A DNA stretch of 28,904 nucleotides, from the NCBI GenBank assembly GCA_964342575.1, contig CAYFGZ010000041.1:1-28904 (forward strand), in the 5' to 3' direction. The stretch is from GCA-002701455 sp964342575. GTDB lineage: Bacteria; Pseudomonadota; Alphaproteobacteria; Thalassobaculales; Thalassobaculaceae. How positions within the stretch are numbered: position 1 is the first letter of the stretch; the number at the start of each line of letters is the position of its first letter. Below are positions 1 to 7,973 of this stretch, one piece after another. The notes under the pieces were generated by a model. That model was not told where the DNA came from, made no database searches, and saw only the letters and a program-made list of their open reading frames with translations. A program made the position numbers and the translations under genes.

Positions 1-1
1 G

Positions 2-235
2 AGCTTTGGATTTAAAGATGGCATTTATTCCTCGACATTCTATATGGCCACGGGGTTTCATGGTTTCCACGTTCTAGTAGGTACATGTTTCTTGATAGTT
101 TGTTGGTTTAGGGCGAGATCAGGCCATTTTTCCCCAGAGCATCATTTTGGATTTGAGGCGGCGGCATGGTATTGGCATTTTGTCGATGTGGTTTGGCTCT
201 TCTTGTTCATTTGTATTTACTGGTGGGGTGGTTGA
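2..235 (+). CDS. ctaE: Cytochrome c oxidase subunit III, C-terminal end (partial)
   Basis: This is the last 77 codons of subunit III of the aa3-type cytochrome c oxidase; the frame is open from base 2, so the start lies outside the window. The protein is an integral inner-membrane subunit of the terminal oxidase. The visible part carries the family's C-terminal signature: FGFKDGIYSSTFYMATGFHG, the HFGFEAAAWYWHFVDVVWLF segment that forms the last membrane helix, and a short tail ending in WWGG before TGA. Two membrane helices are visible. SURF1, an assembly factor for the same enzyme, follows 243 bases downstream, which is normal alphaproteobacterial order. The internal ATG at base 44 is not the start, because the conserved sequence continues upstream of it. 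Identification is very secure. Confidence 0.96.
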   Translation, partial: SFGFKDGIYSSTFYMATGFHGFHVLVGTCFLIVCWFRARSGHFSPEHHFGFEAAAWYWHFVDVVWLFLFICIYWWGG

Positions 236-334
236 TAGATCGCCGCTATAGTGCAAGCTTGACTTGTCTGACATTCCGCTCTCGCTCTAAGGATTGGGAT
301 ACAGGCCGGTTGTGGTCCTTTTGGATCTAAAAGA

Positions 335-370
335 GTTATAGCTGATATATGTGGCTTGCTTAGCTATAAC
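335..370. repeat. Perfect 9-bp inverted repeat between ctaE and surf1
   Basis: GTTATAGCT at 335-343 is mirrored exactly by AGCTATAAC at 362-370, with an 18-base loop. It lies in the 243-base gap between the end of ctaE and the start of SURF1; I see no coding potential in that gap. The stem is A+T-rich and is followed by ATTTCTT rather than a clean U-tract. It could be a processing or weak termination hairpin that separates oxidase and assembly-factor expression, or a protein-binding site. The repeat itself is seen directly; any role is inference. Confidence 0.45.
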
Positions 371-478
371 ATTTCTTAGGGCTTTAGAGGTAATAGGACG
401 ATATATAAAAATTTCGATGGTTTTCAGTCATCTTTTGTTTCTCCTATGAATGTTAATTAAACAGGGATTGTTTCTGGA

Positions 479-1189
479 ATGTCGCGACGAAAATTCCGAC
501 CTACTCTATGGCCTACCCTATTTACTATCCCTGCTCTCCTAATTTTAGTTTCTCTTGGCAGTTGGCAGTTGCATCGTATGCAATGGAAAAGTGAACTAAT
601 AAAAACTTTTGATGAACGAATTTCTGAAAATCCCATAAGCCCCCCCCTGGAGGTGGAGAATATTGATGAATGGCGTTTCAAACGCATTTCTATAGAAGGT
701 GTTTTTTTGCATGACAAAGAACTTCTGATGACGGGAAAAACGTTCGAGGGGACAGCCGGTTTTCACGTGATTACCCCAATCAAGACAGAGGAGGGTAGAA
801 TCATCATGATTAATAGGGGCTGGATACCGGAGACGTCTAGATCGCAGAAAAAACGCCCGGATACCTTGTATAATGGTCTGCTCCATATAGTAGGCATCAT
901 CCGTGAAGATAAGAAAAAGGGTTATTTTGTTCCTGAAAATGAACCAAAAAACGAGGTCTGGTTATATGTCAATACTCGGCAAATGGCTATGCACAGGAAT
1001 ATTAAACAAGTGGCAAATTTCTATATTGACGCAATAAGAAAACCCGGTCCCTACACTTTGCCGATAGGGGCAAGTGCGAAGATTAACGTTCGTAATGAAC
1101 ACCTTCAATACGCAATAACATGGTTTTTGTTGGCACTTTCTCTCCTGATAATCTATGTAATCTACCACTACCCAGCTAAAAAAGAATAG
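479..1189 (+). CDS. SURF1 family cytochrome oxidase assembly protein
   Basis: This 236-residue protein is a SURF1 (Shy1) homologue, an inner-membrane factor that helps insert heme a into subunit I of cytochrome c oxidase. It has the family topology: one membrane helix near the N-terminus (about residues 13-31, LFTIPALLILVSLGSWQLHR), a large periplasmic domain, and a second helix near the C-terminus (about 210-229, AITWFLLALSLLIIYVIYHY). Conserved family features include GSWQLHRMQWK just after the first helix, TAGFHVITP and IMINRGWIP in the middle, and NEHLQYAITWF before the last helix. Length is typical. The ATG at 479 is the natural start. The M32 carboxypeptidase begins 2 bases after its stop, so the two are probably co-transcribed. 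Symbol left empty because naming differs between organisms. Confidence 0.93.
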   Translation: MSRRKFRPTLWPTLFTIPALLILVSLGSWQLHRMQWKSELIKTFDERISENPISPPLEVENIDEWRFKRISIEGVFLHDKELLMTGKTFEGTAGFHVITPIKTEEGRIIMINRGWIPETSRSQKKRPDTLYNGLLHIVGIIREDKKKGYFVPENEPKNEVWLYVNTRQMAMHRNIKQVANFYIDAIRKPGPYTLPIGASAKINVRNEHLQYAITWFLLALSLLIIYVIYHYPAKKE

Positions 1190-1190
1190 A

Positions 1191-2693
1191 ATGGGAAAAG
1201 CTGATTACTATGCCAAACTTGAGAAAGCGTGGAGCCGCGTGGCAGGCTTATCTGATGCAATCTCAATGCTTTCCTGGGATAGCCACACCCTTATGCCATC
1301 TGGTGCGGGCGAGGCAAGAGCTGAACAGCTGGCAGTACTTTCGGTTTTAAGACAAGAAGAGATGTCTTCATCTTTTGTATCGGATCTGATCCATTTAGTT
1401 GACGAGAAGGAATTAAATTTATGGCAACGGGCCAATTTGCGTGAGATTAAGAGATTACATGATCATGCTAGTTCTCTTTCTCCAGCGATAGTGGAGGCTC
1501 ATTCACGGGCGCGAAATCATTGCGAAGCTGTCTGGAGGACAGCGCGCGATGAAAGTCGTTTTGATTTAATAATTGAACCATTATCAAATTTATTGGTTAT
1601 CACCCGAGAAATCTCTTTGTCTAAAGCAGAAATTTTGAAAAAAGAACCCTATGATACTCTTCTAGACGAGTATGAGCCTGGCGGCTCCGCTGCTCATATA
1701 GATACTATATTTCAAAAAATAGAACCGGCTTTAACGGATCTTTTGCCTGAGGTGATCGAATATCAAAAAAACTTTGAGTTTGATTTTAGTAAAGAGCCTA
1801 TTGGTATTGAAAGGCAAAAGAATCTTGGTTTGAAAGTAATGAAACAACAAGGCTTTAAGTTTACAAATGGTCGCCTTGATATAAGTATCCACCCTTTCTC
1901 GGGTGGAGTGCCTGACGATGTCAGAATTACGACCCGATATGATGAACTAGATTGGTCGAGGAGCCTTATGGGGGTCATCCATGAGACAGGCCATGCTCTA
2001 TATGAGCAAGGATTACCGGTTGAATGGCGCGGTCAACCGGTTGGCTCGGCTCGTGGCATGGTCCTCCATGAAAGTCAATCGCTAGCGTTAGAAATGCAGA
2101 TATGTCGCTCCAAGGAGTTTTTCAGTTACTTAGCATCATTAATTGCTACAGAGTTTGAAGTAGAGGGCGCAGAATGGTCGCCTAAGTCGCTATATCGCAA
2201 GGCCATACGGGTTAGTCCCAACTTCATCCGGGTTGACGCCGACGAATTAAGCTATTCCCTTCACATAATACTACGCTATAGGCTTGAACGTGCCATGTTG
2301 GCAGGAGATCTAGTTGTATCAGAGCTGCCACTCGCGTGGAACGATGGATTTGAGAAAAGCTTTGGTATTCGCCCCACTAATAATAGAGAAGGATGTTTGC
2401 AGGATATACACTGGTACGATGGGGCATTCGGGTATTTCCCCACTTACTCATTGGGTGCCATGACGGCAGCTCAATTATTTGCCACTTTGTCCCAAGACCT
2501 TCCGCAAATTTCAACAGACATTTTGGAAGGTAAATTTGGAAGGATCATAGGATGGTTAAGGGATAACGTTCATCGCTGGGGTAGCTATCATAGTACTGAA
2601 ACTCTGCTAACCGAAGTGACAGGAGAACCATTGCGACCGGAGTTTTTTATTTCGCATCTAAAGCGACGATATTTAACAACTGATTTAACCTGA
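1191..2693 (+). CDS. M32 family carboxypeptidase (carboxypeptidase Taq type)
   Basis: This 500-residue protein is a zinc metallocarboxypeptidase of family M32, soluble and cytoplasmic, which removes C-terminal amino acids from peptides. The active site is visible: H264-E265-T-G-H268 supplies two zinc ligands and the general base, and the conserved HESQS motif (H293-E294-S-Q-S297) supplies the third ligand, E294. The family's DVRITTRYDELDW segment precedes the HEXXH, and IRVDADELSYSLHIILRYRLE follows, as in other M32 enzymes. The length matches the family norm of about 500 residues. The gene starts one base after the SURF1 stop and ends 8 bases from the convergent dehydrogenase gene. Its place between surf1 and thrC is not the usual one for this class of bacteria, so it is probably an insertion into the neighbourhood. 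Confidence 0.95.
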   Translation: MGKADYYAKLEKAWSRVAGLSDAISMLSWDSHTLMPSGAGEARAEQLAVLSVLRQEEMSSSFVSDLIHLVDEKELNLWQRANLREIKRLHDHASSLSPAIVEAHSRARNHCEAVWRTARDESRFDLIIEPLSNLLVITREISLSKAEILKKEPYDTLLDEYEPGGSAAHIDTIFQKIEPALTDLLPEVIEYQKNFEFDFSKEPIGIERQKNLGLKVMKQQGFKFTNGRLDISIHPFSGGVPDDVRITTRYDELDWSRSLMGVIHETGHALYEQGLPVEWRGQPVGSARGMVLHESQSLALEMQICRSKEFFSYLASLIATEFEVEGAEWSPKSLYRKAIRVSPNFIRVDADELSYSLHIILRYRLERAMLAGDLVVSELPLAWNDGFEKSFGIRPTNNREGCLQDIHWYDGAFGYFPTYSLGAMTAAQLFATLSQDLPQISTDILEGKFGRIIGWLRDNVHRWGSYHSTETLLTEVTGEPLRPEFFISHLKRRYLTTDLT

Positions 2694-2701
2694 TGAATTT
2701 T

Positions 2702-3607
2702 TCAACGAAAATCTGTATCTTTTACTTTCAAAAACTCTTCTAAATTCTGCGCCACATCGTTGGCCGTTTTTCCTAAATTTCTTTTTTCGACGACCTCTTT
2801 TCCAAGTGGTGAGGCCTCCACTAACTGGTATATGTTTGCTGCTCCCTCGAACAATTTTCCAGGAAGCCCTATTTCCTTATGTGTTTTAGAGATTTCTTCC
2901 ATCTCTCCAATCCAACGGTATGCTTTCGGGCACATAGACGGTAATCCTCTCTGTATATGCTTAAGAAGGTTTGGTTGGCTAAAAGCTAACTCCGATAAAA
3001 ATTCATCGGCAATACCCTCAATGCTGGCAGTGACCATTGAGTTTATAGCTATAGCTGTTAATCCCTTTGTTAAAGCGGCATACGCCATTTTAATCCCGGA
3101 TGCAGAGCCAATCTTGTTTCCTAAATTACGAAATTCTAAGCCAGTCTCGTTTAATCCCATTAGACCACTTGAGCCCGGGCCAGAAATATATAGTCGGGGA
3201 CTTATGTTTTTAGGGGATCTTGGGGGTTCGCCAATTATTCCTCCGTCGATAAATATCAAACCAGCGGTGCCAGCGACATCAGCCGCCGCTATTCCTGTCG
3301 ATGGAGCAACAGCATTAAGATCGACAATCGTTGGCTTGGTAGTATACTGGTGCGCTAAATTTGACATATTAATAACAAAATCGAGCGCTTTGTCTGGACG
3401 CATTATTGATAGGATTATATCGACACTTCCAAATAGGTTCTCAAGGCCACCAACGTCTGTGATTCCTGCTTTTTTTGCTAATGACCGAGTTCTCTTTGAC
3501 CTCCCTTCTAACGCAGATACAACCCGATATCCTCCCTCTATTAGTATTCTGCCAATTTCGTGCCCCATATCGCCAGGAGATTGAATCGCTATAGTTTTTA
3601 TTTGCAT
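2702..3607 (-). CDS. 6-phosphogluconate-dehydrogenase-like NAD(P)-binding oxidoreductase, DUF1932 type
   Basis: This 301-residue protein belongs to the beta-hydroxyacid dehydrogenase / 6PGDH-like superfamily. The N-terminal half is a Rossmann domain in which the usual GxGxMG loop reads SPGDMGHEIG (about residues 9-18), followed by VSALEGRSKRT, where the basic residues suggest an NADP preference. The middle has DIILSIMRPDKAL and the IDGGIIGEPPR segment that replaces DAPVSGG of classical members. The helical C-terminal half resembles the DUF1932 domain, including KMAYAALTKGLTAI, whose lysine matches the catalytic lysine of the superfamily. The substrate is unknown. The ATG at 3607 has an AGGA ribosome site 7 bases upstream. 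It is transcribed toward the M32 gene and away from thrC, so it stands alone. Confidence 0.85.
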   Translation of the reverse strand: MQIKTIAIQSPGDMGHEIGRILIEGGYRVVSALEGRSKRTRSLAKKAGITDVGGLENLFGSVDIILSIMRPDKALDFVINMSNLAHQYTTKPTIVDLNAVAPSTGIAAADVAGTAGLIFIDGGIIGEPPRSPKNISPRLYISGPGSSGLMGLNETGLEFRNLGNKIGSASGIKMAYAALTKGLTAIAINSMVTASIEGIADEFLSELAFSQPNLLKHIQRGLPSMCPKAYRWIGEMEEISKTHKEIGLPGKLFEGAANIYQLVEASPLGKEVVEKRNLGKTANDVAQNLEEFLKVKDTDFR

Positions 3608-3690
3608 ATGACCATCCTATCGTTAATTTTTCCACTTCTCATTGTTGCAAGAACATCGCCTCATCGCTAGTCTGGCGACACTTTAAATAG

Positions 3691-3695
3691 GGAGG
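3691..3695 (+). promoter_or_regulatory. Ribosome binding site that sets the thrC start
   Basis: GGAGG at 3691-3695 is a strong Shine-Dalgarno core. It is 5 bases from the TTG at 3701. It overlaps the in-frame GTG at 3695, which therefore cannot use it. This places the thrC start at 3701. Confidence 0.7.
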
Positions 3696-3700
3696 TGTTA

Positions 3701-5116
3701 TTGCGGTACGTTAGCACTAGAGGAAGTGCTCCCGAATTAGATTTCGACGATGTCTTAGTTACGGGTCTAGCCCGTGATGGGGGCTTGTATGTGCCTAAGT
3801 ATTGGCCAAGATTTTCAAAACAAGAGATTAGTTTAATGTCGAAGTTGACCTATTCAGAGTTGGCTGTTGAGGTAATGAGGCCATTTGTGGGGGGGGCAAT
3901 TTCAGAAAATACATTCTCTTATTTAGTTAATAAAACTTATAAAAAATTTAGCCACCCAGCGGTTGCGCCTCTAAAGCAACTCAATTCTAATATGTGGTTA
4001 ATGGAATTATTTCATGGACCCACATTGGCTTTTAAAGATTATGCCATGCAAATATTAGGGGAACTTTTTGACGAAGCGTTGACCAGGCGGAGAAAAAAAA
4101 CAACTATAGTGGGAGCAACGTCAGGGGATACTGGATCGGCCGCTATAGAGGCATGCAAGGAAAAGGAGGCGATCGATCTCTTTATTTTATTTCCAAAGGA
4201 TCGTGTTTCAATTATTCAACAGCGGCAGATGACAACGGTAGATTCTCCTAATATTCATGCTATAGCTGTTGAGGGAACATTTGACGATTGCCAAGATCTA
4301 GTTAAGGCGCTGTTCAACGATCTCGAGTTTCGCGATCGATACGCGTTGTCAGCTGTGAACTCGATAAATTGGGCAAGATTAATGCCGCAGATAGTCTACT
4401 ACTTTTGGGCGGCACTTGCATTGGGAGCGCCGGACCGGAAAGTTATTTTCTCTGTTCCGTCGGGGAACTTTGGAAACGTATTTTCGGCGTATGCTGCCGA
4501 GGCTATGGGTTTGCCCATTGAAAAATTGGTAATTGCTACAAATAGTAATGATATTCTGGCTCGCTTTTTTAACACGGGCACTATGGAAATTCGAAAAGTG
4601 CAACCAAGTCTAAGTCCCAGCATGGATATACAGGTATCCAGTAATTTTGAGCGTCTATTATTCGACTTTTATAGCCGCGATGGCGCTATGACAGGTCAAA
4701 TAGTTGAAGAATTTAGAGATAACGGGATGTTTCAGGTGCCACAACAAATTTTGGAGCAAGCCGGAGCGATGTTTACTGCCGTTGGTGTAAATGATGCAAC
4801 TACGATCGATAGAATTGCTAAAACTTACCAATCCACAGGGGAAATTATTGATCCCCATAGTGCGGTTGGTTTAGAGGCTGCAAGTGACTTAATTATTCGA
4901 AAAAAAATCGCCCAGGATATTCCGGTAATCTCGTTGGCTTGTGCTCACGCCGCCAAATTTCCAAAAGCTGTTCAAACCGCGATAAACCAGTATCCGAGCT
5001 TACCAAGTCATCTTGCAAACCTTTTGGATAGAAAAGAACACATGGCCGTTCTGCCCAACAACATCCAACATGTCGCTAATTATATCGCTGTGCACTCTCG
5101 TGCGACCGATAAGTGA
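3701..5116 (+). CDS. thrC: Threonine synthase
   Basis: This PLP enzyme converts O-phosphohomoserine to threonine, the last step of threonine synthesis, in the cytoplasm. From the TTG at 3701 the protein is 471 residues and begins MRYVSTRG, the typical N-terminus of long-form bacterial/fungal threonine synthase; the alternative GTG at 3695 only adds two residues and overlaps the ribosome site. The PLP lysine lies in HGPTLAFKDYAMQ, the phosphate-binding loop is GATSGDTGSAA, and the region around VPSGNFGNVFSAYAAEAMGLP is also family-typical. It is followed 16 bases later by the M16 peptidase, the usual alphaproteobacterial order, and is divergent from the DUF1932 gene across about 93 bases that should hold its promoter. 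No leader peptide or riboswitch was seen. Confidence 0.96.
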   Translation: MRYVSTRGSAPELDFDDVLVTGLARDGGLYVPKYWPRFSKQEISLMSKLTYSELAVEVMRPFVGGAISENTFSYLVNKTYKKFSHPAVAPLKQLNSNMWLMELFHGPTLAFKDYAMQILGELFDEALTRRRKKTTIVGATSGDTGSAAIEACKEKEAIDLFILFPKDRVSIIQQRQMTTVDSPNIHAIAVEGTFDDCQDLVKALFNDLEFRDRYALSAVNSINWARLMPQIVYYFWAALALGAPDRKVIFSVPSGNFGNVFSAYAAEAMGLPIEKLVIATNSNDILARFFNTGTMEIRKVQPSLSPSMDIQVSSNFERLLFDFYSRDGAMTGQIVEEFRDNGMFQVPQQILEQAGAMFTAVGVNDATTIDRIAKTYQSTGEIIDPHSAVGLEAASDLIIRKKIAQDIPVISLACAHAAKFPKAVQTAINQYPSLPSHLANLLDRKEHMAVLPNNIQHVANYIAVHSRATDK

Positions 5117-5132
5117 TCGGATTAAGTAGGTT

Positions 5133-6401
5133 ATGAAAAATAAAATCAGAGTCAAAGTTACTGAATTGCCCGGCGGGATACGCGTGGTGACGGAAAAAAT
5201 GAGTTCTGTTGAGAGTGTTTCGCTAGGTGCTTGGTTCGGGGTTGGAACAAGGAACGAAACTGTTGAGACAAACGGTGTCGCACATCTTTTGGAGCATATG
5301 GTTTTTAAAGGCACTAAGCATAGGACTGCTCAAGAAATAGTAGGACAAATAGAATTTGTTGGTGGGCATATTAATGCATATACGTCTCGGGAACAGACCG
5401 CCTACTTTGCAAGAGTATTGAGGAATGATATTGGCATAGTTGTAGATGTCTTGGCAGATATTCTTCAACACTCGATATTTGATAAATCGGAGTTAAAGCG
5501 CGAGAGGAACGTGATTCTCCAAGAAATTGGCCAGGCAGAAGATACACCGGATGATATTATTTTCGATTATTTTCAGGAGACAGCATTCCCCGACCAAGCT
5601 GTTGGTCGGCCAGTTTTGGGTCGCGCAGTGGTAGTAAGTGAGATTTCACGGCGTACTGTTATTGAATTCATAAAGGATAATTACTCAGGGAATCGAATGG
5701 TTTTTGCCGCGGCCGGAGATATAGAGCACGAAGATTTGGTTGATCAAGTAGCAGCGCGGTTCAATTCTCTGTCTTCGACTGATGCCGAGATGGTGGATGA
5801 ACCGGCTGAGTATAGCGGAGGTGATTTTCGCCAAAAGAAGGATCTAGAGCAGATTCATCTTGTTATAGGCTTTCCCGGTTTAGCTTACGGTCACCAAGAA
5901 TTTTACGCCAGTCAGGTTCTGTCTATGTTGTTGGGTGGGGGCATGTCGTCTCGTTTGTTTCAAGAGGTTCGTGAAAAAAGAGGTTTAGCGTACGCAATAC
6001 ACACTTTTACAACATCCTTTAGGGATGGAGGCCTTATAGGTATTTACGCGGGAACCGCAGAGCACAAAATTCAGGAAATGTTGCCTGTGATATCCGATGA
6101 ATTAAATAACATTGGAGTATCGGATTTGGACAGGGAAATTTACCGGTCTAAAGTCCAGCTAAAATCGGCTCTTCTTATGGGTAGAGAGGCTACGTCGAAT
6201 CGCTGTGAACAGCTAGCTTCTCAGCTTTTAACACACGGGCGTGTTAAACCTATGGAGGAGATACTGCAAAAATTAGACGAAGTTGATTCGGATCTGATTA
6301 AAAAAGTAATCAAACGCACGCTAAACCAACCTCCCACCTTAGCTGCCATCGGACCAATATCAAAATTGGAACCCTATTCTGTATTCCAAAGTCGATTTTG
6401 A
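5133..6401 (+). CDS. M16 family zinc peptidase (mitochondrial processing peptidase-like)
   Basis: This 422-residue protein is a bacterial relative of the beta subunit of mitochondrial processing peptidase. It has the inverted zinc motif H51-L-L-E54-H55 with the distal zinc ligand at E131 (ERNVILQEIGQ), so the N-terminal domain is catalytically competent. The C-terminal domain has the glycine-rich loop LLGGGMSSRLFQEVREKRGLAY that binds substrate in this family. Length is standard for the single-chain 45-kDa form. The absence of an obvious signal peptide suggests it acts on peptides in the cytoplasm. The gene lies 16 bases after thrC and upstream of a RimJ-like gene, an arrangement seen across Alphaproteobacteria, and is probably co-transcribed with thrC. 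The physiological substrate is not established. Confidence 0.94.
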   Translation: MKNKIRVKVTELPGGIRVVTEKMSSVESVSLGAWFGVGTRNETVETNGVAHLLEHMVFKGTKHRTAQEIVGQIEFVGGHINAYTSREQTAYFARVLRNDIGIVVDVLADILQHSIFDKSELKRERNVILQEIGQAEDTPDDIIFDYFQETAFPDQAVGRPVLGRAVVVSEISRRTVIEFIKDNYSGNRMVFAAAGDIEHEDLVDQVAARFNSLSSTDAEMVDEPAEYSGGDFRQKKDLEQIHLVIGFPGLAYGHQEFYASQVLSMLLGGGMSSRLFQEVREKRGLAYAIHTFTTSFRDGGLIGIYAGTAEHKIQEMLPVISDELNNIGVSDLDREIYRSKVQLKSALLMGREATSNRCEQLASQLLTHGRVKPMEEILQKLDEVDSDLIKKVIKRTLNQPPTLAAIGPISKLEPYSVFQSRF

Positions 6402-6495
6402 TGAAAGCTTGGTGGGGTTGTAATCCAATTCAATCTTGCAAGAAAGGATATAGCGTGTTCAAATTATTGAACTGCAACTATAAAGATATAGAGCT

Positions 6496-7083
6496 GTGGC
6501 TTTAAGTTTTCTTTTGCCAACACATTCGGAGCCGAAAATAGTGTTACGGCGAGTGTACTTGCGCCCGCCGGTTCGTGGTGATTGGATAAAATGGGTAAGA
6601 ATTAGATCGGAGAGCAGGGAATTTTTGGTTCCGTGGGAGCCAACGTGGCCGGCCGATGCACTTACAAAAGGCGCTTTCCGACGACGGCTTTCTAAATACT
6701 CGGAGGACTGGTCTGAAGATAAGGGCTATTCGTTTTTTATTTTTAGAAGAGAAGATGATGCTTTAATTGGTGGTATAACTCTAGCTAATGTTCGAAGAGG
6801 AGTGGCTCAGATAGCTTCATTCGGATACTGGATAGGAAAAAGCTATGCGCGCAACGGCTATATGACAGAAAGTGTTAGGGGCGCATCGGGTTTCGCGTTT
6901 GATAAGCTGTCTCTCCACCGAATGGAGGCGGCTTGTTTGCCAGAAAACATCGCTAGTCAGGGGGTTTTAAAAAAAGTAGGATTCAATTATGAGGGGCTGG
7001 CGAGAAAGTATTTAAAAATAAATGGAGAGTGGAAAGATCACATGGTTTTTGCGCTTTTGGGTGAGGAGTTTAATCGAGGATAA
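6496..7083 (+). CDS. GNAT family N-acetyltransferase, RimJ-like
   Basis: This 195-residue protein is a GNAT-fold acetyltransferase similar to RimJ/RimL, which acetylate N-terminal amino groups of ribosomal proteins using acetyl-CoA. Supporting segments are VYLRPPVRGDWIKW near the N-terminus, ALIGGITLANVRRG (strand beta4), ASFGYWIGKSYARNGYMTES (the acetyl-CoA pyrophosphate loop, here ARNGYMTE instead of a canonical Q/RxxGxG/A), and LHRMEAACLPENIASQGVLKKVGF, which is highly typical. The GTG at 6496 is the first usable start because a TAA lies in frame at 6481-6483. The gene follows the M16 peptidase after 94 bases, its common neighbour in this class. Substrate assignment to ribosomal protein S5 is plausible from RimJ homology but not shown here. 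Confidence 0.9.
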   Translation: MALSFLLPTHSEPKIVLRRVYLRPPVRGDWIKWVRIRSESREFLVPWEPTWPADALTKGAFRRRLSKYSEDWSEDKGYSFFIFRREDDALIGGITLANVRRGVAQIASFGYWIGKSYARNGYMTESVRGASGFAFDKLSLHRMEAACLPENIASQGVLKKVGFNYEGLARKYLKINGEWKDHMVFALLGEEFNRG

Positions 7084-7149
7084 CTGCGCTTAAGTTATTG
7101 ATCGCGACTTGTATGTAGGTAATTAAAGTTACTAATAATAGAAGGCGGG

Positions 7150-7881
7150 ATGTTGGCTCATACTACGACGAACCAGATTGAAATTCGACTTTCATCGAAA
7201 AAGTTTCTTCAACTTAAAGCAAGGCAAAATAGGAAGGCGAGACGCCTCAAAATAAGAGTAGACCCTCGCAATTCAGATGTTTTGGTTACCTACCCGGACA
7301 ATGTTACGTTGGAAAGTGCGATTAGATTTGTGGAATCCAATCTTGCATGGGTTCTTAATCAAATAAAGGTGCTCCCAGAACGCGTCCCGTTTTGCGATGG
7401 GTCTATTTTACCTATTCTTGGGAGAAACTATAAAATCAAACATTGTCCCGACCAATACGGAGATGTTTGGGTGGCTCGTGTGGCTGGAGTAGATACGTTA
7501 GAATTGCGGGTTGCCGGAGGTTCTGAGCATTTAGCGCGTCGCGTCACTGATTGGCTAAAGAAAAGGGCGAAATCACAAATAACAGAAAAAACCAGGTCGT
7601 ATGCGAAATTGCTAAATAAGAAAGTCACTAGGCTATCAATACGAGATCCTGTGTCACGTTGGGGGAGCTGTTCTTCGCATGGGACTCTTTCTTTCTCTTG
7701 GAGGCTTATTTTAGCTCCTGAGATAGTCATGGACTATGTTTGTGCTCACGAGGTTGCGCATCTAGTTGAAATGAACCATTCCCCTGAGTTTTGGAAACAG
7801 GTAAGCTATTTAATTGATGATTGGAGTTTTCCTAGACAGTGGTTGAAGCGACACGGGAATAGATTGCATCGGTATGGGTAG
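7150..7881 (+). CDS. YgjP/SprT-like zinc metallopeptidase (DUF45)
   Basis: This 243-residue protein belongs to the YgjP-like, M48-related family often annotated as SprT family zinc-dependent metalloprotease. The active site is H200-E201-V-A-H204 with a likely third ligand at H210 in MNHSPEFW. Family hallmarks are KARRLKIRVDP near residues 29-39, SRWGSCSSHGTLSFSWRL at about 169-186, and ILAPEIVMDYVCAHEVAHL leading into the zinc helix. Length is typical. It has no signal peptide. The substrate and role of this family are poorly known; YgjP of E. coli has been linked to UTP pyrophosphatase activity, so hydrolysis of peptides should not be taken for granted. The ATG at 7150 follows an AAGGCG site closely. 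It stands downstream of the acetyltransferase with a 66-base gap. Confidence 0.9.
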   Translation: MLAHTTTNQIEIRLSSKKFLQLKARQNRKARRLKIRVDPRNSDVLVTYPDNVTLESAIRFVESNLAWVLNQIKVLPERVPFCDGSILPILGRNYKIKHCPDQYGDVWVARVAGVDTLELRVAGGSEHLARRVTDWLKKRAKSQITEKTRSYAKLLNKKVTRLSIRDPVSRWGSCSSHGTLSFSWRLILAPEIVMDYVCAHEVAHLVEMNHSPEFWKQVSYLIDDWSFPRQWLKRHGNRLHRYG

Positions 7882-7973
7882 AGTAGGAAAAAGACAATTT
7901 GACGATAATGGGCTCGTTGGATCCAGTTTTCTACAATTTTTTGACAACACGAGCATAATATTGGCGGTAAATC

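Noticed and set aside
2760..3584. A 274-codon open frame on the plus strand
   Set aside because: It lies wholly opposite the DUF1932-type dehydrogenase, which has clear family motifs and a ribosome site; the plus-strand translation is proline/serine/isoleucine-rich with no recognisable domain, as expected of a shadow frame.
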